A stretch of 64,000 bases of DNA from Lysinibacillus sp. BPa_S21 (GCF_023337795.1 NZ_JALIRS010000008.1:1-64000); one strand, 5' to 3'. Counted from the first letter of the stretch, positions 1 to 9,304 are shown. Numbers and translations: made by a program. Notes: a model not told the origin generated them from the letters alone.

Positions 1-602
1 AAGCCAGAGTCGTGGATAGAAGAGCTAAAGTCGCGGACCAAAGCCAGAGTAGTGGATAGAAGAGCTAAAAACGTGGATAGAAAAGCCAAAGTCGTGGATA
101 GAAGAGCCAGAGTCGTGGATAGAAGGCCAAAGTCGTGGACAAAAGCCAAAGTCGTGGATAGAAGAGCTAAAGTCGTGGATAGAAAAGCCAGAGTGGTGGA
201 TAAAAGCCAAAGTCGTGGATAGAAAAGCCAGAATCGTGGATAGAAGAGCCAAAGCGACGGAAGAAAGAGGCAGAACGACGGAAAGATAAGACCGCGACGG
301 AAAGAAGAGCCGAAGCGACGGAAAGAGAAGCCAGAACGACGGAAAAAAGAGCCGGAACGACGGAAAGGTAAGGCCGCGACGGAAGGAAGAGCCGAAGCGA
401 CGGAAAGAGAAGCCAGAACGACGGAAAGAGAAGCCAGAACGACGGAAAGAAGAGCCTGAACGACGGAAGGAAGGTCTGGAACGACGAAAAGATAAGACTG
501 CGACGGAAAGAGAAGCCGGAGCGACGGAAGGAAGAGCTCGAACGACGGAAAGAGAAGCCAGAACGACGAAAAGAAGAGTCAAAGCGACGGAACATCAAGG
601 CG
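1..602. repeat. 21-bp-period tandem repeat array
   Basis: About 28 degenerate copies of a 21-bp unit lie downstream of the clpP terminator. Two sub-blocks are visible. From 1 to about 250 the unit carries GTGGATAGAAGAGCC; from about 250 to 600 it carries GACGGAAAGAGAAGCC. The array runs off the left edge of the window. Because 21 is divisible by three and the units lack stops in some frames, long minus-strand frames rich in F-R-R-S appear. They have no ribosome binding site and are not proposed as genes. The first sub-block is related in sequence to the arrays at 29.3 and 33.4 kb. Confidence 0.9.
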
Positions 603-604
603 AA

Positions 605-642
605 CAAAAAAAGACATCTCAGAAATAAATCTGGGATGCCTT
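605..642 (-). terminator. Rho-independent terminator of clpP
   Basis: Read on the minus strand just after the clpP stop, GCATCCCAGA pairs with TCTGAGATGTC around an A/T loop (one G-T pair) and is followed by a run of seven T. Confidence 0.85.
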
Positions 643-650
643 TGATAGTT

Positions 651-1241
651 TTATTTGCGGTCGTTACGATCCATAATTTGGTCGATTAGGCCATATTCTT
701 TTGCGCGCTCAGCAGTCATGAAGTTATCGCGGTCTGTATCTCTTGCAATGACTTCAAGTGGTTGACCAGTGCGTTCTGATAAAATACCGTTTAATTTTTC
801 ACGTAAGAATAAAATACGTTTAGCAGCGATTTCGATTTCAGTTGCCTGACCTTGTGCACCGCCAAGAGGTTGGTGGATCATTACTTCCGCATTCGGTAAT
901 GCGAAACGTTTACCAGGTTCACCAGCTGCAAGTAAGAAAGCACCCATAGATGCTGCCATACCGATACAAATTGTTTGCACCTGTGGCTTGATCAGTTGCA
1001 TTGTGTCGTAAATTGCCATACCGGCAGTGATTGATCCACCAGGTGAGTTAATGTAAAGAAAGATATCTTTATCTGGATCTTCTGCTTGTAGGAATAGAAG
1101 TTGCGCAACGATTGAGTTAGCAACGTTGTCGTCAATTGCACTTCCTAATAGGATAATACGGTCTTTTAGTAGTCGTGAATAGATGTCATATGCACGTTCA
1201 CCACGACTTGTTTGTTCAATAACTGTAGGAATTAAATTCAT
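651..1241 (-). CDS. clpP: ATP-dependent Clp protease proteolytic subunit
   Basis: ClpP is the barrel-shaped serine peptidase that degrades substrates unfolded by ClpX or ClpC in the cytoplasm. The 196-residue length is normal for the family. The catalytic triad is visible: Ser98 in GMAASMGAF, His123 in VMIHQPLGG and Asp172 in ARDTDRDN. The strand-forming INSPGGS segment is at about residues 65-70. The ATG start is preceded by TAAGGAGGA at a normal distance. The gene is monocistronic, with its own terminator downstream and a CtsR-type box upstream, which is the usual class III heat-shock arrangement in Bacillus relatives. Identification is close to certain. Confidence 0.98.
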   Translation of the reverse strand: MNLIPTVIEQTSRGERAYDIYSRLLKDRIILLGSAIDDNVANSIVAQLLFLQAEDPDKDIFLYINSPGGSITAGMAIYDTMQLIKPQVQTICIGMAASMGAFLLAAGEPGKRFALPNAEVMIHQPLGGAQGQATEIEIAAKRILFLREKLNGILSERTGQPLEVIARDTDRDNFMTAERAKEYGLIDQIMDRNDRK

Positions 1242-1323
1242 GTTAAATCCTCCTTATAAAACTAAATTCGAATACTATTGCTGAAAACTTCCTTTGTATT
1301 TCAGCTGTATCCTTATCATACAC

Positions 1324-1345
1324 ATTATAGTCAGGGAAGGTCAAA
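1324..1345 (-). promoter_or_regulatory. clpP promoter -10 with CtsR-type box
   Basis: A minus-strand TATAAT at 1324-1329 is joined to a direct repeat read on the plus strand: AGTCAGG (1329-1335), three bases, GGTCAAA (1339-1345). The CtsR consensus is A/GGTCAAA-NAN-A/GGTCAAA, so one half-site is perfect and the other has two mismatches. The position over the core promoter fits repression. No good -35 is visible. From 1346 to 1727 I see no gene; the stretch 1406-1430 resembles a scrap of the dispersed repeat found at 10.0 and 10.9 kb. Confidence 0.65.
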
Positions 1346-1727
1346 TATTAACCCTGTTAAAGTGAAATAAATTAAATCAATTTCACCTGGCGTAATTGTT
1401 GTAGGCACTTCGCTTTCACGCAGAAACCAATTGGAGCAGACACATTAAACAGAGCGGCAGTATTTGAATTGTGCCAATACAATTATGAGTGACATTCGCC
1501 GGGAGAGTATCTTTATTTAGTAGGTATTTTGACACGAACTTAGTGAAAATAAAAAAAGTTAAAAGGTTTTGCATTCTATAGTTGAATTATATGCCATACG
1601 TTTGTATAATTGATAAGGTCATAAGTTAAAGTACAGTACACTATTTTGCAGGTATGCTTCAAATGAGGGTTATCTACATCATGCTTTTCGTAAAGCCTAG
1701 GGTGAGTACTTTTTTTTTTGTTTAATT

Positions 1728-1802
1728 GCCCTCGTGGTGTAATGGATAACACGTAAGATTCCGGTTCTTGCACTGGGGGTTCGATTCCCTCCGAGGGCGC
1801 CA
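1728..1802 (+). tRNA. tRNA-Arg (CCG anticodon)
   Basis: A 75-nt cloverleaf with encoded CCA. The acceptor arm GCCCTCG pairs with CGAGGGC, the T arm contains GGTTCGATTCC, and the seven-base anticodon loop TTCCGGT gives anticodon CCG, reading the Arg codon CGG. No other tRNA is adjacent. Confidence 0.95.
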
Positions 1803-2017
1803 TTTTACTGATTTATTATTTACTTTTATAACTCAATTCTCCTAATAAGTAGTTTAGCAGCCTGCTTAGTGGAGAAGTGAGAAGGGAAAATATGGAATCT
1901 TGTCTAGTAGGCATTATTCCCGTATTTGTTCCTTTCAAACCTTCAAAAAAGCAACAACTCCAAATTATTTTTTAGTGAACATACCGAACGTGAAGACTAG
2001 TTATACTAGTCGGAAAA

Positions 2018-2050
2018 AAGAATCCTATCTGAGGGGATTCTTTTTTTTTT
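2018..2050 (+). terminator. Rho-independent terminator downstream of the tRNA
   Basis: AGAATCC pairs with GGATTCT and is followed by ten T. Between the tRNA and this hairpin (1803-2017) the only coding candidate is a 27-codon frame at 1892-1975 behind GAGAAGGG. It has no recognisable features and I do not annotate it as a gene. Confidence 0.75.
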
Positions 2051-2097
2051 GTTTGTTTACTAAATATGTAGAGGCTTGCCGCCCTGTAGTTAAAATA

Positions 2098-2145
2098 AGA
2101 GCAGTCCCATATGTGATGACGATCACACAGGGACTGCTCTTGTTT
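2098..2145 (-). terminator. Terminator-like hairpin after the coat protein gene
   Basis: An 11-bp perfect stem, AGAGCAGTCCC with GGGACTGCTCT, surrounds a second dyad (GTGATGACGATCAC). It lies immediately past the minus-strand stop at 2148. The T run on the minus strand is interrupted (TTATTTTA), so termination efficiency is uncertain. Confidence 0.65.
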
Positions 2146-2147
2146 TA

Positions 2148-2762
2148 TTAATGAAGGGGATTTGTTGTAGTGCCGTATGCATTAAGCATAGTATGCATAT
2201 CCTGTTGAGAAAACTGAGGTACTTGATAGTAGCCATGCATATTTTGGTAAATAGATAATTCGTATGCCATTTCAATGCAGTTGGGAATACTATCGGCAAC
2301 AACACGTCGAACGACAGGGTTGGTAGTTTCTGTTGCAGCAGCAGTCATACATTTCGCTGCCCCTTTTTGAGCACCTAATAGGAATCCAGAAATTGCTTCG
2401 TCGTTAAGCTCATTTGCGTTTTGCATTGGCTTTTTAGGCTGACCAGGATTCATTCCATATTTAAAATCATTCCCTGTCTCCATTTGATAGCGACCTGTAG
2501 GAACAGATGGATCATGTCCTGTGTTGAATGATTCCACAATAGTGTTATACATACCTAAAGTGAAATTATATTGGCTATCCAAAATGCTTAGTAACTCAGG
2601 ATCCTTAACATGTGGACGTAAAAAAATGGATTGATTCATACCAGCAATGATTTCGCCGATTACTTCATGCATGTCCATGAGCTCATGTCCACCATGATTT
2701 AGGCTTTGTTGTTGGTTGAATGATGTTTGGTTTGATGATTCATTTTGAAACGATTGTGTCAA
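2148..2762 (-). CDS. CotF-family spore coat protein
   Basis: This 204-residue protein matches the spore coat protein F family: a glutamine- and asparagine-rich N terminus, then a helical segment (about residues 28-80, HELMDMHEVIGEIIAGMNQS) and a second helical half (about 120-190, ending in a Tyr/Gln-rich stretch HGYYQVPQFSQQDM). Such proteins assemble into the coat layers around the endospore. The start is TTG at 2760-2762; AGGAGG lies eight bases upstream, which decides the start. The gene stands alone, with a hairpin downstream. I see no sigma-E or sigma-K promoter clear enough to list. Family assignment is good; whether it is the orthologue of B. subtilis cotF or one of its paralogues is not settled. 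Confidence 0.8.
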   Translation of the reverse strand: MTQSFQNESSNQTSFNQQQSLNHGGHELMDMHEVIGEIIAGMNQSIFLRPHVKDPELLSILDSQYNFTLGMYNTIVESFNTGHDPSVPTGRYQMETGNDFKYGMNPGQPKKPMQNANELNDEAISGFLLGAQKGAAKCMTAAATETTNPVVRRVVADSIPNCIEMAYELSIYQNMHGYYQVPQFSQQDMHTMLNAYGTTTNPLH

Positions 2763-2922
2763 AAAAAGCGCCTCCTAAATATCATAGTTTGTTTTACAGT
2801 ATTAAGTATGGCTCCTTAGATAAATTTCATACGGTATTAATGCATTTGCATATATGTAGTATAGAGATGTTTTTTTCCTACACATTAGTAGTAAGAAAAA
2901 AGAAAGCGAAGGAGGTTTAGAA

Positions 2923-3504
2923 TTGAAAAAAATTTTTGGACCTATAGGAATGATCGTTATTATTTTAGTTGTATTAGCCTTACTATTTATTCCAAAATAC
3001 AATAGCCTTGTGACTGCTGAGGAAAGTGTTGATTCGAAATGGGCTCAGGTTGAAAATCAGCTACAGCGACGCTATGATTTGATTCCGAACTTAGTAGAAT
3101 CTGTAAAAGGATATGCTAACCATGAGAAAGATGTGATCGCTAGCATTACAGAAGCACGTGCACAAATGGGAAGTGCACATAGTCCAAAGGAACAGGCTGT
3201 TGCCAATGATGCATTGAACGGTGCACTTAGTCGATTGCTAGTAGTCGTAGAAAACTATCCAAATTTAAAGGCAGATGCAAATTTCCGTCAATTAATGGAT
3301 GAATTAGCTGGGACAGAAAATCGCTTAGCGGTTGCTCGAGAAGACTACAACAATGAAGTGCAGGCTTTTAATAAAACGGTCAAACGTTTCCCGGGTAATT
3401 TAATTGCAGGGATGTTTGGTTTTGAACAGAAAGAATACTTTAAAGCAGCTGCGGGTACTGAAAAGGCACCTTCTATAGATTTTAGTAGTTCAGGTAAACA
3501 ATAA
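2923..3504 (+). CDS. lemA: LemA family membrane-anchored protein
   Basis: The 193-residue product has one N-terminal membrane helix (about residues 5-24, IGMIVIILVVLALLF) and then the LemA helical domain, with the conserved patch LQRRYDLIPNLVESVKGYA and later NYPNLKADANFRQLMDEL. The family has no firmly established biochemical role; it is widespread in bacterial envelopes and often sits beside TPM-domain genes, as here. The start is TTG at 2923, eight bases after GGAGG. The stop overlaps the next start (TAATG), so the two genes are translationally coupled. Confidence 0.9.
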   Translation: MKKIFGPIGMIVIILVVLALLFIPKYNSLVTAEESVDSKWAQVENQLQRRYDLIPNLVESVKGYANHEKDVIASITEARAQMGSAHSPKEQAVANDALNGALSRLLVVVENYPNLKADANFRQLMDELAGTENRLAVAREDYNNEVQAFNKTVKRFPGNLIAGMFGFEQKEYFKAAAGTEKAPSIDFSSSGKQ

Positions 3505-4277
3505 TGAAAAGCTTTTTTATTCAGCTCATGATTGTGAGTATCATGTTTATTTTATCGATAAGAATGGCAGAAGCCGCAATGCCGTCGCCAATGAAAAATA
3601 CGTATATTCATGATTTTGCCAATGTTTTATCTTCATCCATGAAGGAAGAGCTCAATCATTATTCAGAGCAGCTAGATAAAGGTACAGGTGCTGAAATAAT
3701 GGTCGTCACCGTAGATACTATTAACGGAGAAGAACCAAAAATGTATGCAACTAAAATGATTCGTTCTTGGGGCATTGGGGATGCCCAAAAAAATAATGGC
3801 GTGTTATTATTAGCAACGTTTGGGCAGGGCGAAGGTAATAATGATGTGGTCATTGCTGTAGGTCAAGGTCTTGAGGGTGCATTACCTGATGGTAAGTTGG
3901 GACGCATTTTAGATGCAGCGTTTTATCCGAATGCAAGTGCCGGAGACATTGATAAGGCATTTAAAGCTACGTACACTGAAGTATTTCAAACTGTCGCGGA
4001 GGAATACAATTGGGATGGAGAAATGCCTGAAAATACAGCTGACAAAGAGGAAATGCCAACGTGGATGATTATTTTAATCGCTATTATAGTACTTATTGTT
4101 TATACATTTATTTCTAATGGTAGAGGAGGCGGGCCTCGTTCTGGAAGACGTGGTGGACGTGGCGGTTTTTCGGGTGGCTTTCCTGGTGGTTTCGGAGGTG
4201 GCAGCTCTGGTGGCAGCGGCTTTGGAGGATTCGGAGGCGGCTCATCTGCTGGTGGAGGAGCAAGTCGGAAATTTTAA
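3504..4277 (+). CDS. TPM-domain (YgcG family) membrane protein
   Basis: A 257-residue protein with an N-terminal signal sequence (cleavage probably after AEAA near residue 25), a TPM domain at about residues 35-170 (IHDFANVLSS, then GAEIMVVTVDT and NGVLLLATFG, GQGLEGALPDGKLGRI), a membrane helix at about 188-206, and a Gly/Ser-rich tail with GGFGGGSSGG repeats. The domain order matches YgcG-type proteins, whose extracytoplasmic TPM domain has an unresolved role in envelope maintenance. Overlap with lemA by one base supports joint function. The glycine-rich tail is typical of the family, not an anomaly. Confidence 0.88.
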   Translation: MKSFFIQLMIVSIMFILSIRMAEAAMPSPMKNTYIHDFANVLSSSMKEELNHYSEQLDKGTGAEIMVVTVDTINGEEPKMYATKMIRSWGIGDAQKNNGVLLLATFGQGEGNNDVVIAVGQGLEGALPDGKLGRILDAAFYPNASAGDIDKAFKATYTEVFQTVAEEYNWDGEMPENTADKEEMPTWMIILIAIIVLIVYTFISNGRGGGPRSGRRGGRGGFSGGFPGGFGGGSSGGSGFGGFGGGSSAGGGASRKF

Positions 4278-4332
4278 CTTTTTTCCGAATCCCTATGCAA
4301 TTATTCTGAGGGGATAGACTATATTTAAAAAT

Positions 4333-4356
4333 TGAACTCATTGCAGTTCACTTTTT
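4333..4356 (+). terminator. Terminator-like hairpin after the lemA/TPM pair
   Basis: TGAACT pairs with AGTTCA around a six-base loop, followed by CTTTTTA. Short stem, so moderate support. Confidence 0.5.
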
Positions 4357-4475
4357 ATCGGTTTTAAAGGTAATTATATTAATTTATACAAATATTTGAC
4401 AATAATTGTAAAATTGCTATAATTTAATTGTATCGACAAACGATATAACATGTACTGATATAAGGAGGAATCATT

Positions 4476-6752
4476 TTGAAAAAAAGGTTTTTATCAGCAT
4501 CATTAGCGGTTATTTTAACGTCATCTGCTGTCATTCCTGTATCTTTGCAGGAAGTGCGCGCTGCTAATGAAACTATCAGTCAAGTAAAAGTAAAAGAGGA
4601 ACGTCTATCTGCTAAGGAGTTTCTAGATTTAACTGTAACAGCTCTAACATTCCAACATGGATCAGAGACAATGCGTCAGCAAATCATTGATCAATGGGTA
4701 AAAGGCGAAGAATTAAAAGATTTCAGTGTGAATATTAAACGTGATGAAGCGGCACGTATTTTAGTAAGAGCTTTAAATAAAGAGGAAAAAGAAGCAACAC
4801 TTGCTGAATATCAAGAAAAAGCAAATAAGATAGGTTTATTTAACGGTCTCTCGAATAGTGAAACAATTACTAAACAAGATGCGGTCAAAATTTTAAACAA
4901 TGCTAAAAATGTGAAAAATAGTGTTAACAATAATGAAGGCGTAAAAGAAATTTCGGTAGAAGATTTCATGAAAAACCCAGGAAACGCCGGCTATCATCTT
5001 TCACCAGACGGAAATTACATTACTTATAAATCTGCATGGGAAAATCGTTCAAATGTGTTCGTAAAGAAAATGAATGATGATAGTGAGCCAGTACGTGTAT
5101 CTAGTTCAATGGATCGCGATATTGGGGGATCCTTCTGGAAAGATGATAATTTACTATATGTAAAGGATAAAGGTGGCGATGAAAACTTCCACATTTATTC
5201 AACAACATTTAATGGTAACGAGGAGAAGGATTTAACACCATATCCGAATGTAACAGTTGAGTTATTAAGTGATTTACAGGGCATTAAAGACGAAATCCTT
5301 ATTACGATGAATAAAGAAGATGCAAAAGTCTTTGATGTATACAAGCTTAATGTGAAGACTGGAGTCACTACACATGTTGCGAAAAACCCAGGTAATATTT
5401 CAAGTTGGTTAGCAGATCATGATGGAAATGTACGTATGGCAGTAACTTCAGATGGTGTAGAAGGAACTATCCTTTACCGTGATTCAGAGAAAAATGAATT
5501 CAAGCCATTTATTGAAATGAAAGCAGGAGATGAAGTAATGCCAATTGCTTTCACTAAAGACAATAAACATATTTTCGCAACTTCTAATAAAGGAAGAGAT
5601 AAAGTAGAAGTAGTTAAATATGATTTAGAAGGTAAAGAAGAAGTAATTATGTCCAACTCAGAAGTGGATGTAGCGGGTGTATTATATAGTTCTGAGAAAG
5701 ATAAAGTATTGTACGGTGGGTATGTAACAGATAAGATACATTATCAATTCTTTGATGAGGAATTTGAAAAACTATTCCGTAAAATTCAAAACAAATTAGG
5801 TGTTCCTGAAAGTGATTTAGGTATTAATGATTACAACAAAGAAATGACAAAATTCATTGTAAACGTTTCTAGTGACACTGTTTACGGAAAATATTATTAC
5901 TACGATTCAACAACAGACGAATTAAAAGAATTGGCAACATTAAGCCCTTGGTTAAAACAAGATGAGCTTTCAGAAATGCATCCAATTTCATATAAAAGTC
6001 GAGACGGCCTAACAATTAACGGTTATTTAACTTTACCGAAAAATAAAGAGGCTAAAAATCTGCCACTTATCGTCAATCCACACGGTGGACCATGGGCACG
6101 TGATATGTGGGGCTTTAATCCTGAAGTGCAATTACTAGCAAATCGTGGCTATGCAGTACTACAAATGAATTTCCGTTCGTCAGCTGGATATGGTAAAGAA
6201 TTCCTGGAAGCTGGTAATAAGCAATGGGGTCTAAAAATTCAAGATGATATTACAGATGGTGTACAATGGGCAATCGATCTAGGCATTGCAGATCCTAAAC
6301 GTATCGGAATTTATGGTGCATCCTTTGGAGGTTATGCAACATTAGCAGGTATCACTTATACACCAGATCTATATGCAGCAGCAGTTGATTATGTAGGTGT
6401 ATCGAATATCTTTACACTATTAAATACAATTCCTCCATATTGGGAAACAATGCGTGAAATGCTTTATGAGCGTGTTGGGCATCCAGAAAAAGATAAGGAG
6501 CTATTAACAGCAGCTTCACCTGTCTTCCATGTGGATAAAATTAAAACTCCGCTATTTGTAGCTCAAGGTGCAAATGATCCACGTGTAAATAAGGCTGAGT
6601 CCGATCAAATCGTTGAAGCATTACGTGCTAGAGGCGTTGATGTGGAATACATGCTGAAAGATAATGAAGGTCATGGTTTCCATAATGAAGAAAACCGTAT
6701 CGAATTCTACACTGCAATGCTAAAATTCTTAGATAGCCATCTGAAAAAATAA
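4476..6752 (+). CDS. Secreted S9 family (prolyl oligopeptidase-like) peptidase
   Basis: A 758-residue serine peptidase. An N-terminal signal peptide (hydrophobic to about residue 25, cleavage after VRA near 30) directs export. Residues about 45-150 resemble a degenerate S-layer-homology-like module: DEAARILVRAL, then IGLFNG, then ITKQDAVKIL. A beta-propeller region (about 165-480) with SPDG and DHDG-type turns precedes the alpha/beta-hydrolase domain. The triad is visible: Ser616 in YGASFGGYA, Asp701 in GANDPRV and His733 in EGHGFHN. This is the acylaminoacyl-peptidase/dipeptidyl-peptidase branch of S9, which cleaves short peptides. The start is TTG at 4476, eight bases after AAGGAGGA. Substrate unknown; it may act on the cell surface if the N-terminal module binds wall polymers. 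Confidence 0.88.
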   Translation: MKKRFLSASLAVILTSSAVIPVSLQEVRAANETISQVKVKEERLSAKEFLDLTVTALTFQHGSETMRQQIIDQWVKGEELKDFSVNIKRDEAARILVRALNKEEKEATLAEYQEKANKIGLFNGLSNSETITKQDAVKILNNAKNVKNSVNNNEGVKEISVEDFMKNPGNAGYHLSPDGNYITYKSAWENRSNVFVKKMNDDSEPVRVSSSMDRDIGGSFWKDDNLLYVKDKGGDENFHIYSTTFNGNEEKDLTPYPNVTVELLSDLQGIKDEILITMNKEDAKVFDVYKLNVKTGVTTHVAKNPGNISSWLADHDGNVRMAVTSDGVEGTILYRDSEKNEFKPFIEMKAGDEVMPIAFTKDNKHIFATSNKGRDKVEVVKYDLEGKEEVIMSNSEVDVAGVLYSSEKDKVLYGGYVTDKIHYQFFDEEFEKLFRKIQNKLGVPESDLGINDYNKEMTKFIVNVSSDTVYGKYYYYDSTTDELKELATLSPWLKQDELSEMHPISYKSRDGLTINGYLTLPKNKEAKNLPLIVNPHGGPWARDMWGFNPEVQLLANRGYAVLQMNFRSSAGYGKEFLEAGNKQWGLKIQDDITDGVQWAIDLGIADPKRIGIYGASFGGYATLAGITYTPDLYAAAVDYVGVSNIFTLLNTIPPYWETMREMLYERVGHPEKDKELLTAASPVFHVDKIKTPLFVAQGANDPRVNKAESDQIVEALRARGVDVEYMLKDNEGHGFHNEENRIEFYTAMLKFLDSHLKK

Positions 6753-6761
6753 TATAAAGAG

Positions 6762-6792
6762 GACTGTGCATAATTTCTTGCACAGTCTTTTC
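6762..6792 (+). terminator. Terminator of the S9 peptidase gene
   Basis: GACTGTGC pairs perfectly with GCACAGTC around a ten-base loop, then TTTTCT. It lies between convergent genes. Confidence 0.8.
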
Positions 6793-6834
6793 TAGTTGAA
6801 GACTCTAAATTGTTCTTATTTGGATGGAGAACCG

Positions 6835-8211
6835 TTATAAGAATTGAAAAGTATTTCGAGATATATCATTTTTTTTATTGTCAATTAATGTGATACAACG
6901 GGCTAGCTTTTCTACGCCAGCATTAATTTGACGCTCATCCACTTGAGAAATACTTAATCGAATCAGATTTTCCTTTTTATATTCTGGTAGGAACATTCTA
7001 GCTGCATCATCCACAAGGACATTTTGCTCTTGTAACAAATTGACAATCTGCTTTGCAGTCACTTTTTCGGGCAGGGAGATAGTAAGATAAAATCCTGAAG
7101 AAGGTTTCGTATATTGCGTGTTATTTGGTAGCAATAACTTACAAGCTTCCTGTAGATGTTGCATTTTTCTATAATATAGCTCTTTTATTTTCTTAATATG
7201 GCTATTAAACATTCCGTTTTTTAAATAAATTTCTAATGCTCCTTGTGAAAGAACCGAACTATTAAAATCGGCAGTAAATTTATAACGTAAAAAGTTGTTA
7301 CTCATAATTTTTGGAAGTACTAAAAACGCAACTCGTAAACCAGGTAGAAAAACTTTAGAAAAACTTTTAATATAAATAACTCTGCCAGAAGGATTGTACG
7401 CGAATAATGGATCAGATTTAGTATTTGGATCCAAATCACCTAAAAAGTCATCCTCAACTATATAGACATCGTATTTTTCCGCTAATTCAACAATTCTTTT
7501 TTTCTCTTTATTCGTATAGCTATGTCCAAGTGGATTATGAAACCTAGGAACAATATAGAAGAACTTGATATCGTTATTGCGAAATATATATTCTAGACGA
7601 TCGAAATCAATTCCATCCATAGATAAATCAATCCCGAACGTAGTCACTTTCTGTAAATTGGCAGATTCTGTAAAGCCAAAATAAGTAGGCTGTTCAATTA
7701 AAATATTGTTTTTCCCATTCGGAAATGGCATAGAAACTAATAAATTAAGAGCCTGCTGAGAGCCAGACACAATAAATAATCTTTCGGGTTCAGTGAATAC
7801 CTGTAAGCTTTGCAAATACTTCACCAATTGAAGTCGTAGAGAGGATAGTCCTTGTTGATCGGTGTAAGTAAATAATTCTTCTTTATAAGTATCAATGGCC
7901 TGATTAATACAGTGCTGAAAATCAATGTAGGGCATGATGTCTTTATCAGGACCAGCAGACAAAAAGTCAATAATATCATTTTTACTGTCTGGATTTTGAA
8001 ATTCATTGACAACATAATAACCGCTTTTGGGCACAGAAAAAATGAAGTGCTCTTTTTCTAGCTCCTCATACGCTTTAACAACTGTGTTTTTACTACAGGA
8101 GAATTTTTCTGAAAGTTGTCGTACTGAAGGAAGCTTACTACCTGCTATAAGTAATCCCTGTGCTAGTTGATCTTTAATTTCATCAATAACCTCATTATAT
8201 TTTGTATACAA
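6835..8211 (-). CDS. MocR-type GntR/aminotransferase regulator
   Basis: A 458-residue transcription factor with an N-terminal GntR winged helix (about residues 1-70, SKLPSVRQLSEKFSCSKNTV) fused to an aminotransferase fold I domain. The PLP lysine is Lys286 in SFSK; a PLP-ring contact region (HNPLG at 225-229) and EDDF (253-256) are also present. MocR proteins use PLP or an amino-acid adduct as effector and typically control a divergently transcribed gene, here the EamA exporter. I place the start at TTG 8209-8211, seven bases after GGGAGG; the frame stays open 109 codons further upstream but that stretch overlaps the divergent gene and reads as non-protein. Effector unknown. Confidence 0.87.
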   Translation of the reverse strand: MYTKYNEVIDEIKDQLAQGLLIAGSKLPSVRQLSEKFSCSKNTVVKAYEELEKEHFIFSVPKSGYYVVNEFQNPDSKNDIIDFLSAGPDKDIMPYIDFQHCINQAIDTYKEELFTYTDQQGLSSLRLQLVKYLQSLQVFTEPERLFIVSGSQQALNLLVSMPFPNGKNNILIEQPTYFGFTESANLQKVTTFGIDLSMDGIDFDRLEYIFRNNDIKFFYIVPRFHNPLGHSYTNKEKKRIVELAEKYDVYIVEDDFLGDLDPNTKSDPLFAYNPSGRVIYIKSFSKVFLPGLRVAFLVLPKIMSNNFLRYKFTADFNSSVLSQGALEIYLKNGMFNSHIKKIKELYYRKMQHLQEACKLLLPNNTQYTKPSSGFYLTISLPEKVTAKQIVNLLQEQNVLVDDAARMFLPEYKKENLIRLSISQVDERQINAGVEKLARCITLIDNKKNDISRNTFQFL

Positions 8212-8232
8212 TACAAAGCCTCCCTTATTCTG

Positions 8233-8309
8233 TACCAGGACAGATGGCGAAATATTCCGTTTATTTTTACGGTAGTTCCTCTTAATATTTATTATACCAG
8301 CACAAATGG
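8233..8309. promoter_or_regulatory. Paired operator for the MocR regulator
   Basis: Two 15-bp sites in direct orientation, TACCAGGACAGATGG (8233-8247) and TACCAGCACAAATGG (8295-8309), match at 13 of 15 positions. Each has partial internal symmetry TACCA-N5/7-TGG(TA). Their starts are 62 bp apart, close to six helical turns. The first lies just upstream of the regulator start and the second just upstream of the exporter start, as expected for GabR/MocR-type looping control. Confidence 0.6.
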
Positions 8310-8344
8310 TACAGATTTGTAAAAAATATAAGGGGATGGTCATA

Positions 8345-9253
8345 GTGCAGGACAATAAGAAGGAAAAAATGGGGTTATTATTAGGCTTAGTGGGCGTTAT
8401 CTGTTTCAGCTTAACATTACCTGCAACCAGTGTAGCAGTAGAATATTTTGGGACTACAATTGTTGGCTTAGGAAGAGCGGTAGTAGCATCAATTTTAGTT
8501 ACTATCGTATTGATTGTGAAAAAAGAAAAACTACCCACTGCTCGTCAATTCAAGAGCTTAATTATTGTCTCTTTAGGCGCAGTTTTAGGATTCCCCTTAC
8601 TTACCTCTTGGGCTATGACAAGTTTGCCAGTTTCTCATGGAGCTGTAGAATTAGCCCTTTTACCTTTAGCTACGGCGGGGTTTGCCATGATAAGGGGAGG
8701 CGAAATTCCGTCCATTAAATTTGGGATATCAAGTATAGTTGGCGCATTGGCAGTAATGATTTACGCTACTTATCTTGGACTGGGCCAGTTACATGTTGCA
8801 GATTTAGCCTTATTGGCAGCAGTCATAATACTCGGACTTAGTTATGCTGAAGGTGGGGTACTAGCACGAGAAGTAGGAAGCTGGCAAGTAATCGCGTGGG
8901 CAATCATAGTAGCTACTCCTTTTCTTATTATTCCAGTGCTATTAAACGTATCAGCTGAAATGTTGCATGCTCCTTTAAAAGCTTGGATTAGCTTCTTGTA
9001 TCTTGCTATTGTTAGTCAATTTTTAGCATATGTAGCCTGGTATGGTGGAATGGCTATGGGAGGCATTTCAAAAGTAAGTCAAATTCAATATTTACAGCCA
9101 TTTTTAATGATTATTTTTGCAGCTTTATTTCTTAATGAATCCATTACATTATTTACTATTGTTGTAGCCATCGTTGTTGTCGTGTCAGTATTCATTGGCA
9201 AGAACACCACTGTTATTAAAAAAGATTCAGAATCAATGAAACAAAGGGAGTAA
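8345..9253 (+). CDS. EamA/DMT family transporter
   Basis: A 302-residue integral membrane protein with about ten hydrophobic helices and the two-fold EamA repeat (first half to about residue 140, second half from about 150, ending in VVAIVVVVSVFIG). Members of the drug/metabolite transporter superfamily usually export amino acids or related metabolites. I choose GTG 8345 because AGGGG is nine bases upstream; the frame opens 13 codons earlier but without a ribosome binding site. Divergent from the MocR regulator, which probably controls it. Substrate not deducible. Confidence 0.85.
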   Translation: MQDNKKEKMGLLLGLVGVICFSLTLPATSVAVEYFGTTIVGLGRAVVASILVTIVLIVKKEKLPTARQFKSLIIVSLGAVLGFPLLTSWAMTSLPVSHGAVELALLPLATAGFAMIRGGEIPSIKFGISSIVGALAVMIYATYLGLGQLHVADLALLAAVIILGLSYAEGGVLAREVGSWQVIAWAIIVATPFLIIPVLLNVSAEMLHAPLKAWISFLYLAIVSQFLAYVAWYGGMAMGGISKVSQIQYLQPFLMIIFAALFLNESITLFTIVVAIVVVVSVFIGKNTTVIKKDSESMKQRE

Positions 9254-9304
9254 TTACGGTATTTTGATTTTCGTTTTATAATGCTCTTATGGGAGGTGCT
9301 TTAA

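Noticed and set aside
25..607. Long minus-strand frames rich in FRRS repeats
   Set aside because: They only translate the 21-bp array; no ribosome binding site and no non-repeat sequence.
1900..2151. 83-codon plus-strand frame
   Set aside because: It runs through a terminator and has no ribosome binding site.
6835..8538. 567-residue version of the MocR regulator
   Set aside because: The extra 109 N-terminal residues overlap the divergent exporter and precede the GntR domain; TTG 8211 has a good ribosome binding site.
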